From the NCBI RefSeq assembly GCF_921293095.1, contig NC_060248.1, positions 137,280,972-137,344,971 on the forward strand: DNA of 64,000 bases, written 5' to 3'. Below are positions 20,569 through 31,000 of this stretch, piece by piece (position 1 is the stretch's first letter; every line of letters begins with the position of its first letter). The DNA is from Ischnura elegans (lineage: Eukaryota > Arthropoda > Insecta > Odonata > Coenagrionidae). Made by a program: the position numbers and the translations under genes. Under the pieces are notes generated by a model that made no database searches, was not told the DNA's origin, and saw only the letters and a program-made list of their open reading frames with translations.

Positions 20569-23323
20569 ATGGAAACTTGCTCAAGTTTCTTTATTTAAAC
20601 ATTCGATCTCTCAGAAATAAGACTACTGATTTAGAGGTCCTTCTTCAAGAAAAGAAGAGTGGCTGTTAAGAGACTAAATACAATGCTATGCTATCAATGA
20701 CATGAAACTTGCAGCTTCGTTTTGTAGACAGGATAACAGAGGGGGAGGCGTTGCAATTTATTGCAAACCTTCCTTGTCTATTTCATGCAAGAAGACGAAA
20801 CATAACATTGAAAAAGTCCATGAATGTGCATCAGTAATCTTAAGAGCATACAAACTCAATCTAGGGGTAATTGTGACGTATATATCTCCAAGTGCCTCTT
20901 TCATTTCTTTCTTACAGGAATTCAGTGACACAATTCAATTTTTGCTAAGTTGTAATGTTAACTACCTAATAATCCTTGGTGATTTTAACATTGATTTATT
21001 AAGTCCCTCTATCCAATGTGAAGAATTTGTTGCCTTGTTTCAATCTTTTGGCTTAGCAGTAATTAACAATGTCCCCACGAGGGTAACTTCTCAATCTTCT
21101 ACTCTTATCGACTTAGTTGTAACTAACTTACCAAGTAAGATGATTTTGTGTAATACCATATTTAGTCATATGTCTGACCATTGTGTCCCTGATATTGAGG
21201 TGAAGCTTGATGATTTTAAATCTACTGCACCAATATATATTACTAAACGTTTTTATAGTGATAGCAGCGTTGATGAATTTCTTAAGAGTTTGGCATGCGT
21301 AATTTGGGAGGACGAGAATTACATTTCTGATGTAGATATTAAATTTAACTCCTTCCTTAACAAATTTTTATTAAATTTTAACCATTCCTTTCCTTTAAAA
21401 ACAATAAATTCTACCTGTAAAAGGAAAAATGTCAAATTCATTTCGGAGCTGATGGACATGAGTATTAGAGTAAGAGATTTACATCGTCAATGTAAATTTT
21501 CTGATCCATCTCTTAATGAGTATAAAGTACTTTTGCACAATTATAAATACCAAATCAAGGAGTTTAAGAAAAATTATTACAACCAGCGTATCTCCTTATC
21601 TAATAATTCATGCAAAGCAGCATGGAATGTTATTAAGCAGCAGACGAATAATAAACCCACCCAACAGTCGCCACCTTTCATAAAATTAAAGGATATTGCT
21701 GTTTCTAAGCCCAAAAACATAGCAAATTGTTTTAATAAACAGTTCTGTCAAGTTAATGATGATAGCATTCCATCTATTATCAAAGCGATGAGTACTTCTG
21801 CCTCAATATTTCTTTGTCCCTCAGATCCTGCCGAGGTTGAAGGTGTCATAAAATCTCTCGCTAATAAATGGTCTGTCGGAAGTGATGGGGTACCGATGCC
21901 CATTATTAAGCTAGCTGCTAAAATTATTTCTACCCCTCTATCAGATATCTTCAATTTATCAATCTGAAATGGTCATTTTCCGACAAATTTAAAATTTTCT
22001 GTGTTATGCCCAATTCATAAAAAGGGATCTTTGAGTGACTCAATTAACTATAGATCCATAGCACTACTTTCTGTTTTCTCGAAAATCTTTGAAAAACTCT
22101 TTTACAACCGTATCATTGTCTATCTGTGTAAATTTAATTTATTTAATCTCTCCCAACATGGCTTTATTAAAGGCAAGTCAACTATGTCTGCTGTTTTTCA
22201 GCTTGTTAATGACATTATCTTAGGTCTTGCCAACCAGAAAGCAATTATTGGGATCTTTTATGATTTAACAAAGGCATTTGATACTGTTAACCATTGCATA
22301 TTGTACAGTAAACTTGTCCAAATCGGAATTAATGGCAATGCTTTAGCTTGGATAAAACCCTATTTAACTAATCGTAAGCAGGTAGTGCAATTAAACACTA
22401 ATTGTAATGGTGATGTTAATCAGAATTACTCAGATGTCCTTATTTCAAATTGTGGAGTGCCCCAAGGATCTATTCTAGGGCCACTATTATTCATCATTTT
22501 TATTAACGATCTACCATCTCATTTGCATCAGAGTAAAGTCATTTTATATGCTGACGATGCTACTACTCTGGGTTTTGGTAATAAGACAGGGGAGGTGATT
22601 GATATGGCACGCTCATCAGTAGCACAGATGATTGGCTGGTGGAAAAGCAATAACTTAAAATTGAATGGTAATAAAACATGTTTTTTAAATATCCATCACA
22701 AAATTAGTCCTCCAGAAACGAGTCCTCTACTTAAGACTAATTCATCAACAGCCATTCAGCAGTCTAGCTCTACAAAATGTTTAGGGTTTAAATTAACTGA
22801 AAACCTTGATTGGCAATATCATATTGAGGATTTAGTTAGCAAAATGGCAACGGGAATATATATGATTCGTAAATTGGCTCCAACTACTTCATTAGAAATA
22901 CTGAAATTGATATATTATGCCAAAATTCATTCTCACTTGGCTTATTGTGTAGTTTTATGGGGAAACACAAGTGCTGCTGCTAGGGCATTCTCTATGCAAA
23001 AAAGAGCTTTGAAAGTTATGGCAAATGTGTCCATCAGGTCTCCTGGAAAGCCATTATTTCTAAAATATAATATAATGACACTACCAAGTATGTTCATTTT
23101 TTACTGTGCATTATTTGTAAAAAAGAACCCTACCTTACTTTTACCAAACTCCTGCCTATCTGACCCGTGGGAGTGAAAATATACATATCTTACAACAATT
23201 ATGTGCCAAAAGAGGTCCACATCACTCTGCCTCGCTTATTTTTAACAAATTGCCTATGAGTATAAAACATATTTCAAATATTAATGTTTTTAAGACAGAA
23301 TTTAAAAAAATTCTACAGCCTTA
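20569..23323 (+). pseudogene. CR1-like LINE ORF2, nearly intact
   Basis: Endonuclease-reverse transcriptase of the same LINE. The endonuclease begins LLKFLYLNIRSLRNKTTDLE, has a break with loss of about 25 residues near 20660-20700, then is open from 20702: RGGGVAIYCK, YLIILGDFNIDLL, TLIDLVVTNLP, HMSDHCVPDIEV. The linker and reverse transcriptase follow (GSDGVPMPIIKLA, NYRSIALLSVFSKIFEKL, FYDLTKAFDTVNHC, NCGVPQGSILGPLLF, LYADDATTL, then the thumb AKIHSHLAYCVVLWGNT). Between 20702 and 23176 the only break is one in-frame TGA at 21965-21967. A frameshift near 23165 precedes the last block (SLIFNKLPMSIKHISNINVF), ending at TAG 23321-23323. The 3' end is a (TTA)n run near 23430-23455. Confidence 0.92.
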
Positions 23324-23589
23324 GGGAAATTTGAATTTTTGTCTGATAGTTTATGACAACATGTATGTTTTGATGTCCTCCCTGACAATGCTCTATGTCG
23401 CATGTATGACCTACAGAGCAATAAAGATATTATATTATTATTATTATATTATACATCATGATGTCCACAAGGTTCGTGCCGATCTCACAATCAGATCTGA
23501 TGGAATCCTGATTCACGTTCGTAGACACAAGGAAAAATACGAGCAAGAACCAGTCCATGGAGTACACACTATATTAACCATAAACTATA

Positions 23590-26581
23590 GTGCTCGCAGA
23601 GTTTCTGTGCACTAGAGAGTTTCCCCGAGACCATTTGCCCATGGTAGAGGAACCCCGATTGGCTGCCGGCGTCCAATCCCGTTAACCGGTTCTGGACTCA
23701 ATGACTTCTTCACCAACCAATTATAAAAATCGATTGTAATCAGGTATGGGGTAATCGTCTCTGCGGTTATAAATGAGAAATTTCTCATTTCCAAACCCTA
23801 TGAATCTCTAAAACGGATGTAGAAATTCAAAACACCAAAATGAACTTATTCCAATGAATTCCAAAATTATACGGAATATTTTCATTTCTTTACATTTTCC
23901 TTTCATTATTCGTTTTTACCTGAAGTCCATTGGTTATAAAATTTCAACACTGATTCGAACCTATGAATTCCACCACTTGATCGTCTGATGTTTGGGTTTT
24001 GGGGGAAAACCCTTGAAACGGAAAATTCTACCGTGGTGATTTTTCGCAGCCATGGTACCACCAACCAAAAGGAGCGACCTTGTTCGATGGTCGCATGAAG
24101 CTCCAGCACTTAAAATTCTGGGAAAAACTCATTAGCAGGTATTTCCAAGTGCCGTTGGCATGAACCCTTGAGATATTCACGTACGACCGTGAAAGAAAGG
24201 ATACGGGGCGCTCCGCGGGGGCGCTTCAAAATGAAGATAATCCGCGCTGACCCTAGTTTTCAGAAATCTGTCCGCTTCGGTGGTCATTTCTTTATTCAAT
24301 AGACTTACGGGATTCTAAGAAATTTTTAATGAGCTTACTGGGCCTTCGAACGTTGAACTGTGGCTAAACCACTGCAGGTGTCAGTCCATCGAAACCCTCC
24401 GAGCAAATCTCAACTTCAGTGGTCTGTGTAATTCTCTTGTGTTACCATGCCTAAGGAATTTTCCGCAGAGCTAAGGGAACGCGTTATGTGCGTTTACAAA
24501 TTCTTTTGCAAGGAAATTGTGGCAACTCGTCCTGATACTCTCGGTGATAATTCCGTCGTGGATCGGGCAAGACTGTGTTTGGATGAAGTGTCGGGTAGCG
24601 AGCATTATGAATCCCTTGGAATTCATTTATATCCACTCGCAACATCTCCAACGGCATTAACTCATAGTGAAAATGACCAGAACGTCCCCAACCGTGGAAA
24701 GGTGCATCGGAGTAAATTCGCTGCTTTCAACGTTGGATGTTCTCGCAATGAGAACGGCGAAGCTGTGAAAAAGACAGCCACGGCATGTAGCGTGTCCACC
24801 CGCTACGTTTATTCGCTGCTCAAGAACATCGGGAAAGAAACAGAGAGGAAGAAGAGAGGGCCATATCCGAATCGGAGTAAAATTAACGGATTCGATGAGG
24901 ATTTAGTGCGTCGAATATTTCTCGATATGTACCATAAAGGTATATATCCAACAGTGGAAAGGGTGAGAATTGCTTTCCAAGAAGCTGCAGGATATCGTGG
25001 TTCATATTCTTCTTTTAGAAAAATATTCAACAACCTGGGGTTTAGATATGTGCTGGGAAATGATGGCAGAAGAATATTGATGGAGCGCAGTGACATCAGG
25101 GAGTGCAGGAAGAAATTTCTGAAAATCATGCACTCTCACCGAGTGAACTCACTTTACGAACAGGTTGTGTACTTGGACGAAACTTGGGTCAACCAAAATT
25201 ACTGCCAGCGTCATATTTGGGTGAACTCCCAGGGAGAAGGAGGTATGCGTGTGCCTACAGGGAAGGGTGGGCGATTAATCGTAACACATGCAGGATCTAG
25301 TGAGGTGGGCTTTATCGAAGGTATGGGATTAGTTTTTAGATCAGGTAGTAGAGATCCGCTTTCCGACTACCACAAAGACATGAATGCGGATTGTTTTACT
25401 TGGTGGTTTGAAGAACTGTTGAGGAGGTTGGACCGACCGTCAATTATAGTGATGGATAATGCGAGTTATCATTCCAAAATCTCCAATAAAATTCCCAACA
25501 CAACGTACCGGAAAACACAAATTCAATCCTGGCTGCAACAGCAAAACGTACTGTTCAGTGATAGTAACACAGTGAAGGAACTACTCGATAAGGTAAAAGA
25601 CTACGTGGTGAAAAATAAAATCACGTCATCCTATCAGTTGGACGATTTAGCCCTTTCAATGGGCCATTTAGTGGTGCGCCTTCCTCCCTACCACTGTAAA
25701 TACAATCCGATAGAGTTAATTTGGGCGCAAGTGAAGAGGTTTGTCGCACAGAGGAACACTACTTTCAGAATGATTGATGTTGAACGATTAACACACGAGG
25801 CATTAGCATCGATAAGTAAGGAAGATTGGATAAAGTGTGTTAGGCATGCGGAAAATATTCAGGAAGAAGACTACATAAAGGAATGTGTTCGTGATGAAGT
25901 GCCCCAGGTTGTTATTCCACTTGGCGAGGAATCAAGTGATAACACAAGTGATGAATTCTAAAAACCAGTATTCTATGAGTATCAAAAAGTATCTGCGAGA
26001 ACCTGCCTTCCCGGAACAAGAATGCTGCCTAGATGTAGACTTCAGCCTCCAAAACCATAGCGGTATGTAGTGGGATTTTTGCCATAATTATTTTAAGTTA
26101 GAATATAATTTTTCTGCTGTCCATGTATCGTTTAGCAATCTTTGCCGTTAAAATTGACTCTTGTGAGGTTAATTTGATTCCTTTTCCGGTGGCTAAATTC
26201 AGCTTTTTATCAGGATTTTTGTAATTGGTTGGTGAAGAATTTTATGTTCTGCTTTATTTTTTGCGTAGTCATGGAGATAGCCGATGAGAATAATCTTCTC
26301 AACCCCCAACGATGAATAGTGGAATCACTTTACGTTTAGACCCGATATCTATTGTAGTGTATCATAAACAGAATTTCTATGTTAAAGACCGGCGCGTCGG
26401 CGAGGCATTACGTTCGCTTTCGGCGATTCTTTCAGGTCGCCTCTTTCGAAGGTTCGTACCCGGCGCGCATTGAGTCAAGAACCGGTTAACGGGATTGGAC
26501 GCCGGCAGCCAATCGGGGTTCCTCTACCATGGGCAAATGGTCTCGGGGAAACTCTCTAGTGCACAGAAACTCTGCGAGCAC
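23590..26581. mobile_element. Tc1/mariner-like transposon, 2992 bp, apparently intact
   Basis: A complete DNA transposon of the IS630-Tc1-mariner group. The terminal inverted repeats start GTGCTCGCAGAGTTTCTGTG and run about 115 bp with a single mismatch seen (CTGGACTC left, CTTGACTC right). They are flanked by TA (23588-23589 and 26582-26583), the target duplication of this superfamily. Inside is one transposase gene (24447-25961) with an uninterrupted frame and a complete catalytic triad. Near-identical ends plus an open transposase suggest recent arrival or possible activity; that is inference. It sits about 140 bp past the 3' end of the CR1-like LINE. Confidence 0.93.
24447..25961 (+). CDS. 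DD85E transposase (Tc1/mariner superfamily), 504 aa
   Basis: Cut-and-paste transposase that would bind the element's inverted repeats and move it between TA sites. The start ATG (ACCATGCC context) gives MPKEFSAELRERVMCVYKFF, an N-terminal helix-turn-helix start typical of the group. Residues about 23-105 are a stretch without recognisable similarity. A second helix-turn-helix-like part follows (VKKTATACSVSTRYVYSLLK), with a basic linker (ETERKKRGPYPNRSK). The catalytic domain has VVYLDETWVNQ (D244), IIVMDNASYHS (D337) and YNPIELIWAQVK (E423). The 92-residue first spacing is usual; the 85-residue second spacing is far longer than the 34 of classic Tc1/mariner and resembles the described DD82E (Sailor) group. 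The acidic C-terminus ends SSDNTSDEF. No stops or frameshifts are seen. Confidence 0.93.
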   Translation: MPKEFSAELRERVMCVYKFFCKEIVATRPDTLGDNSVVDRARLCLDEVSGSEHYESLGIHLYPLATSPTALTHSENDQNVPNRGKVHRSKFAAFNVGCSRNENGEAVKKTATACSVSTRYVYSLLKNIGKETERKKRGPYPNRSKINGFDEDLVRRIFLDMYHKGIYPTVERVRIAFQEAAGYRGSYSSFRKIFNNLGFRYVLGNDGRRILMERSDIRECRKKFLKIMHSHRVNSLYEQVVYLDETWVNQNYCQRHIWVNSQGEGGMRVPTGKGGRLIVTHAGSSEVGFIEGMGLVFRSGSRDPLSDYHKDMNADCFTWWFEELLRRLDRPSIIVMDNASYHSKISNKIPNTTYRKTQIQSWLQQQNVLFSDSNTVKELLDKVKDYVVKNKITSSYQLDDLALSMGHLVVRLPPYHCKYNPIELIWAQVKRFVAQRNTTFRMIDVERLTHEALASISKEDWIKCVRHAENIQEEDYIKECVRDEVPQVVIPLGEESSDNTSDEF

Positions 26582-26583
26582 TA

Positions 26584-26954
26584 CTGACTGAGCTCAAGGC
26601 AGTAGAATAACACGACAACACAATGGCGGAGCTAGCGGAAAGTGGAAATGTCCGATTATTTAATAGAATCGGAGGGAAAAGTTTACGAACTCATCTCTTA
26701 ATATAAAGAGTTAATTGAAGGAAGAAAAAATATTATACACGCAGAAATATATAATTACGATTGAAATTATAATTGATTAACATACACATGACTTGATTTT
26801 TCAGGCCTCATATGCCTGAGATCTTGAAGACCCCATGAAGTATGCGGTCTTTAAGACATCATTCATGTGACCTCATGAAGTTTGAGGTCTTTAAGATCCT
26901 TTCATGTCTCTTAATGTGGAATCTTAAAGGAGTCATACGTATGAGTTCATATAA
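26584..26954. repeat. AGGTC-rich short inverted repeats
   Basis: No gene. At 26797-26954 there are several imperfect units combining GACCTCATGAAG and GAGGTCTTTAAGA. Two tandem units (about 26829-26860 and 26871-26902) are each an inverted pair, GACCTCA ... TGAGGTC. A similar GAGGTC-rich patch occurs at about 14233-14395. The nature of the patch is unknown; it may be the relic of a small transposon. Confidence 0.4.
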
Positions 26955-27800
26955 GACCTCATTACGAATACTGTATTGACTGGGTAGATGCATACTATTT
27001 ATCATTGACTCTGGATAGGACTTCCATAGCTTATTTGAACATTTAATTTTTAAATTATTTATGCCATGTGAATAATTAGATAAAAGTTCATTACATACAC
27101 TACTAATGTCTTTATCCTTACAAAGGTGTTTTATTATCATGTCATCATTATTTTTATTGACTTGTTTACCCCTGATAATGTTAATATTCTTCCAAAGCTG
27201 CCTTCCATCTTTGGCATTACTAATTAGGTTATGGTTGTACATTTTATTTTGCATGACAAATTTCATTTACACACTTATTTCTAAGTCTTTTGTATTCTTG
27301 GTGGTAGCCATTGTTTGTCCTATTACTCTTCCACATTCTATATTCTTTATCTCTTTCCTGCATTTTCTGAATTATGTCATCTGTTATCCACTTATTATCT
27401 GGTTTCCTACCTAAGTAAACCCTCTGTCCTTCAACCCTTCTTGATGCATCATATATATTATCAAAAACTCCACGTATGTTTTCGTATAATTTATTTGCGT
27501 TGGATTCTTCTAATAGTTCACGCCAATTTTGTCTTTTCAGTGCTGAGTTCACTTTTTTTCATCAATCCCATATGCCAAGGAGATATTGTTCCTCGATCCA
27601 ACATTCATCTTTTCCTGTACTTTGAGTGAACATCCCACCATATGGTGGTCAGCTATTTTTGCTTTTATGAGTATCCCCTCAATAAAATCAGTATTTCCAT
27701 TAAAGAATATGTGGTCAATACAAGATAGGTGAAAAATGCCATTTTTTGTCTCCTCTCTTGTGAAACTGTTAATTACGGGGGTGAAGCCGCAGCTTGATAA
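26955..27800 (-). pseudogene. LINE endonuclease C-terminus and linker, proximal part
   Basis: Antisense LINE ORF2 piece continuing the endonuclease interrupted at 27803-29872. It reads LSSCGFTPVINSFTREETKN, HLSCIDHIFFNGN, IADHHMVGCSLKVQ (end of the endonuclease, with ADHH in the place of the usual SDH), a frameshift near 27550, then the linker ALKRQNWRELLEESNANKLY, VYLGRKPDNKWITDDIIQKM, RDKEYRMWKSNRTNN, a further shift near 27255, and DGRQLWKNINIIRGKQVN. It ends about 26955 before any reverse transcriptase motif, so the catalytic domain of this copy is lost. Confidence 0.85.
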
Positions 27801-27802
27801 CA

Positions 27803-29872
27803 CCCAGGAAAGAAAAACTGATTTCCAACAGTTTTGAACCTCATTTGAATCTGATCTGAATCCTTAAAATCTGAGTTGACTCTGTCTTGACACTGATTTC
27901 CACTGGTTTCCAGCGGACAGAAAATGGAAGGAAGTGATTTGAATCTCATTTCAATTGTAACTGGTTTCCAGCCGTCTTCCACATGGACTGTATTGACACT
28001 GAATTGAATGTCATTTGAAACTCTTTTCCTTATTTATTGGCTTGAAAGTGTTTTCCACGAGTGCTTTCCAACAGAGTTGAATTGTAGAATGAATTTGAAA
28101 TTGTATTGAAATGAGTGTCTTACAAAAACCTATCTCACACAGGCTTTACGACTGCGTTGATTGGAAAATTACTTCTTCTGAGGTGTCAATGAGTATACTA
28201 AGTTCGAAATCATCGTCAGAAATAAAATAATGACGTAGAGGAAATATGTACCTTGCCGTCTTGCAAAAATGCACGGGTGATGAAAAAAATTTACTGTACA
28301 TCATCCACATTTTGTATTGTGCATCATTTCACCTGCTGGAACTCACCGGGCATGCAATTTAAGTGGCTAATACGGCTTAAGCACGTTTAAACCTCACTTT
28401 GCGACTTCGCCTTTAAAAAAAATATAACGGGCATAGTGCTGCCACCTAACTACAAAAGATAGCAAACCAAAGTAGCAACGCCGATACGCCGATTCCGTGC
28501 TGAATGTTTACGTGCTTGTGGTCTGTTTTGTGCTAAATTAATAGGGCGTGGAGAAAAAATAATCAAATCAGTATTATTTAACTAGTGCTAAATTTCCGCA
28601 GCGTTGAATGAATCCATTCGTGCATCTCTTCAGTCTTCAAGCGACAGTGGAAGCCTGATGTGATTTCGATCTTTTGTGTTTTCATTGAATAATTTATCTT
28701 GTGTCAACAGATTTTGAGCGATTACTAATATTTTTGTATGCAATATGTATAATATGTACTTGCGTTACGTCGCCGAAGAGAACCTACCAGGATTTTCAGA
28801 GTATTGTGTATATTGCTGGTTTGTTGGTGCTAAGTGAAACGACCGTGTTCATGTATTTAAACATTAATGGCAAGTTTCTGTAGTGTAACATACAGATATC
28901 GTTGGCTTAATGCTGAACCAGAATTATTTTCATAAGTCACGTAAAGAATTTTGTCTTTCTTTCATAAAGGCATCTGAAATATTTTCAAGTGTTGTCATTC
29001 TTCTGTTAATCACGAAAAAATTTGTGCTCTTCGATAATTCAAGATTGTGGAATCTGATGTAAGTTGTTGTTGTTCTGTTGCTGTGACTGTTCTGTTACTC
29101 TTGGCAAAACTTTTGCCTTTTGATGACTTTTCAAGAACCGATAAACAATCACAAAAAGCACAACTAGTTTGTCTAACTCTCCTTCAAATGAGATTTCATC
29201 TGTAAATTCAGTGTTTCTCTAAATAATTTCTTACGCATGAAATTGCGATTTTAAGTGTATTCTGCCTCAGAAGTTTACCAAATTAGATGACTATGTATTT
29301 TCAATTGAATATGTACTTCCAGTAGGGTTTGTGCATACTTAATAAATACGTTAATAGAGCCTGTGTTATTTTGTTGTGGTGGGAGACTTACATGAAGTTG
29401 ATTTTGTTAGGCTGTATTTTGTAAACTTTTTTCAGCTGAGTTTTTTTACATCCAGATTGATGATAGAGAATTAGTATGTGAAGTTAGAAACGTTGGTTGA
29501 GTGCAGCTCTGCGAAACTTGGAGTTGGCGGAAATAATTATTTCCGCCTCGGGTATCAGCAGTTAAAACATATATCCGAAGTTAACTTATGCATCAGCAGG
29601 TCATAAGGATGTGAGAATCGAGTCGCAAACAAGATTCAGATAGGTATGAAGGTGGAAAACAGATTCGAAATAGCTTAAACGGGGAAACCGGATTCAAATC
29701 TGTTGAGCAGTGGAAACCAGAGTCAAACCACATTCATGGAAATGAGTAGGAAAACAGCCGCCATGTTGGACCTTCAACCTTCACAACCGATTCAAAGGAG
29801 AAGGAAATCAGTGCGTCAAACCTGTTGGAAATCAGTGTCAAATCTGATGGAAATCAGTTTTTCCTTGCTGGG
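27803..29872. mobile_element. 2.07-kb element with CCCAG...CTGGG ends and CA duplication
   Basis: DNA transposon-like insertion. The ends are CCCAGGAAAGAAAAACTGAT and the complement of CCCAGCAAGGAAAAACTGAT; inverted similarity over 29 bp has three mismatches. It is flanked by CA (27801-27802 and 29873-29874). Removing it with one CA copy restores the LINE endonuclease frame (YLNM-LSSCGFTPV). About 250 bp at each side are packed with repeated motifs such as TTGACACTGATTTCCA, GATTTCCA and TTTGAATC in both orientations. The middle (28300-29500) has no convincing ORF, so the element is non-autonomous. It shares end sequence and duplication type with the 131-bp MITE at 16579. I cannot place its superfamily. 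Confidence 0.85.
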
Positions 29873-29874
29873 CA

Positions 29875-30480
29875 TGTTGAGATATCTATTTGATAATATG
29901 TTGATCCAATCTTTAATGTTTATATTTATATCACCTATTATAATTGTATTAAAGGACTTACAAAGTGTTAATATCTTTTCTAATTAGTCAATTAAATGAG
30001 TTTTGTTCATGTCTGGAGGTCTGTATATTATAATTAACTTTATCGTACCGCTCCTAATTGAGACCTCTGTTATGATCGCTTCACAAGATTTAAATTTTGT
30101 ATTTTGTCTAGCAAGTGATATTTCTTCTTTAATGAATAAGAAAATCCCTCCACCTCTTTTGCCTTACCTTAAGCTAGAAATAAGTTTATATCCATCTATT
30201 TTATATGTATCCACTTCTTCTTCACACAAATTTACTTCGGTTAAAATCAATGCATTCAGGTTGAATTGTTTGGAATGTTTATAGTGAATAGTTTAATAAC
30301 AGAATGTTTATATTCACCTAGAGAGCATTCCAATTCCCTCTTAAGGATCTAACACTAACATGGATAACAGCATCACTTTTTATTTTATCAACATTATGTA
30401 TGGCAAACACCGATTCGTATTCAAAGTAGTTTATAGTTGGCTTAGTGATAAAAGAAACGATTCCATTGTTACCTAGGTTT
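29875..30480 (-). pseudogene. LINE endonuclease, distal part
   Basis: N-terminal two thirds of an AP-endonuclease domain, antisense. It reads IHVSVRSLRGNWNAL (near 30350), a short frameshifted gap, NLNALILTEVNLCEEEVDTY, GYKLISSLR, an in-frame stop near 30165, GKRGGGIFLFIKEEI, IKLIIIYRPPDM and NTIIIGDININI, ending YLNM against the CCCAG element. It continues at 27800 with LSSCGFTPV. The ORF1 of the same LINE is upstream at 30525-31000. Confidence 0.85.
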
Positions 30481-30524
30481 TACAGTCCTGAAAGTCCACC
30501 AGTTCTCAAACAAAAACTTAAACT

Positions 30525-31000
30525 CTAGTAAATATTGTTAATGTCTTTTTCTGATTTAAATCTTATTATAGAAGCATTAGGATCCTTTTTAACGAGTATT
30601 TTCCCATGGTTCATCCATTCGTATTGAAAACCCTTTTCTTTACATCTCCCCATAGTTTTCCAAAACAGATTACTGTAATAGCTAGTCAGCGATTCATTAA
30701 TATAAAAGGTTTTCCCTTTATTAAAATTAGATGCCATATTTTTAAGGTGTGCCATATTTTAATAGTTGATATAAATTTTAGAACAATTTTTTCACTTCCA
30801 CCGTCCTTCTTTTTAGTAACAATAAAACAATCATCAATGTCATTATCAGTAAATTCCTCAATACCAATGTTCTTGGCTATATCACAAATTATATCTGAAC
30901 AACTACGATTTTCCGGTAAGGTAACTCCAACAATATCCAGAGATTTACCAATTTTGATTGCTCAAGATCAATAATTTTATCCTTTAAATCCTCAATTATT
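30525..31000 (-). pseudogene. LINE ORF1 fragment (coiled coil and FP25K-like domain)
   Basis: ORF1 of the LINE at 26955-31000, antisense. A short coiled-coil remnant (IEDLKDKIIDLEQSK, about 30995-30950) is followed by the RRM-like part (LDIVGVTLPENRSCSDIICD, IAKNIGIEEFTDNDIDDCF) and, after a frameshift near 30755, the C-terminal module FYINESLTSYYSNLFWKTM and QYEWMNHGKILVKKDPNAS, ending at TAG 30525-30527. The same module type closes the ORF1 at 3110-3960. The 5' part is cut off at about 31000 by another LINE. Confidence 0.85.
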
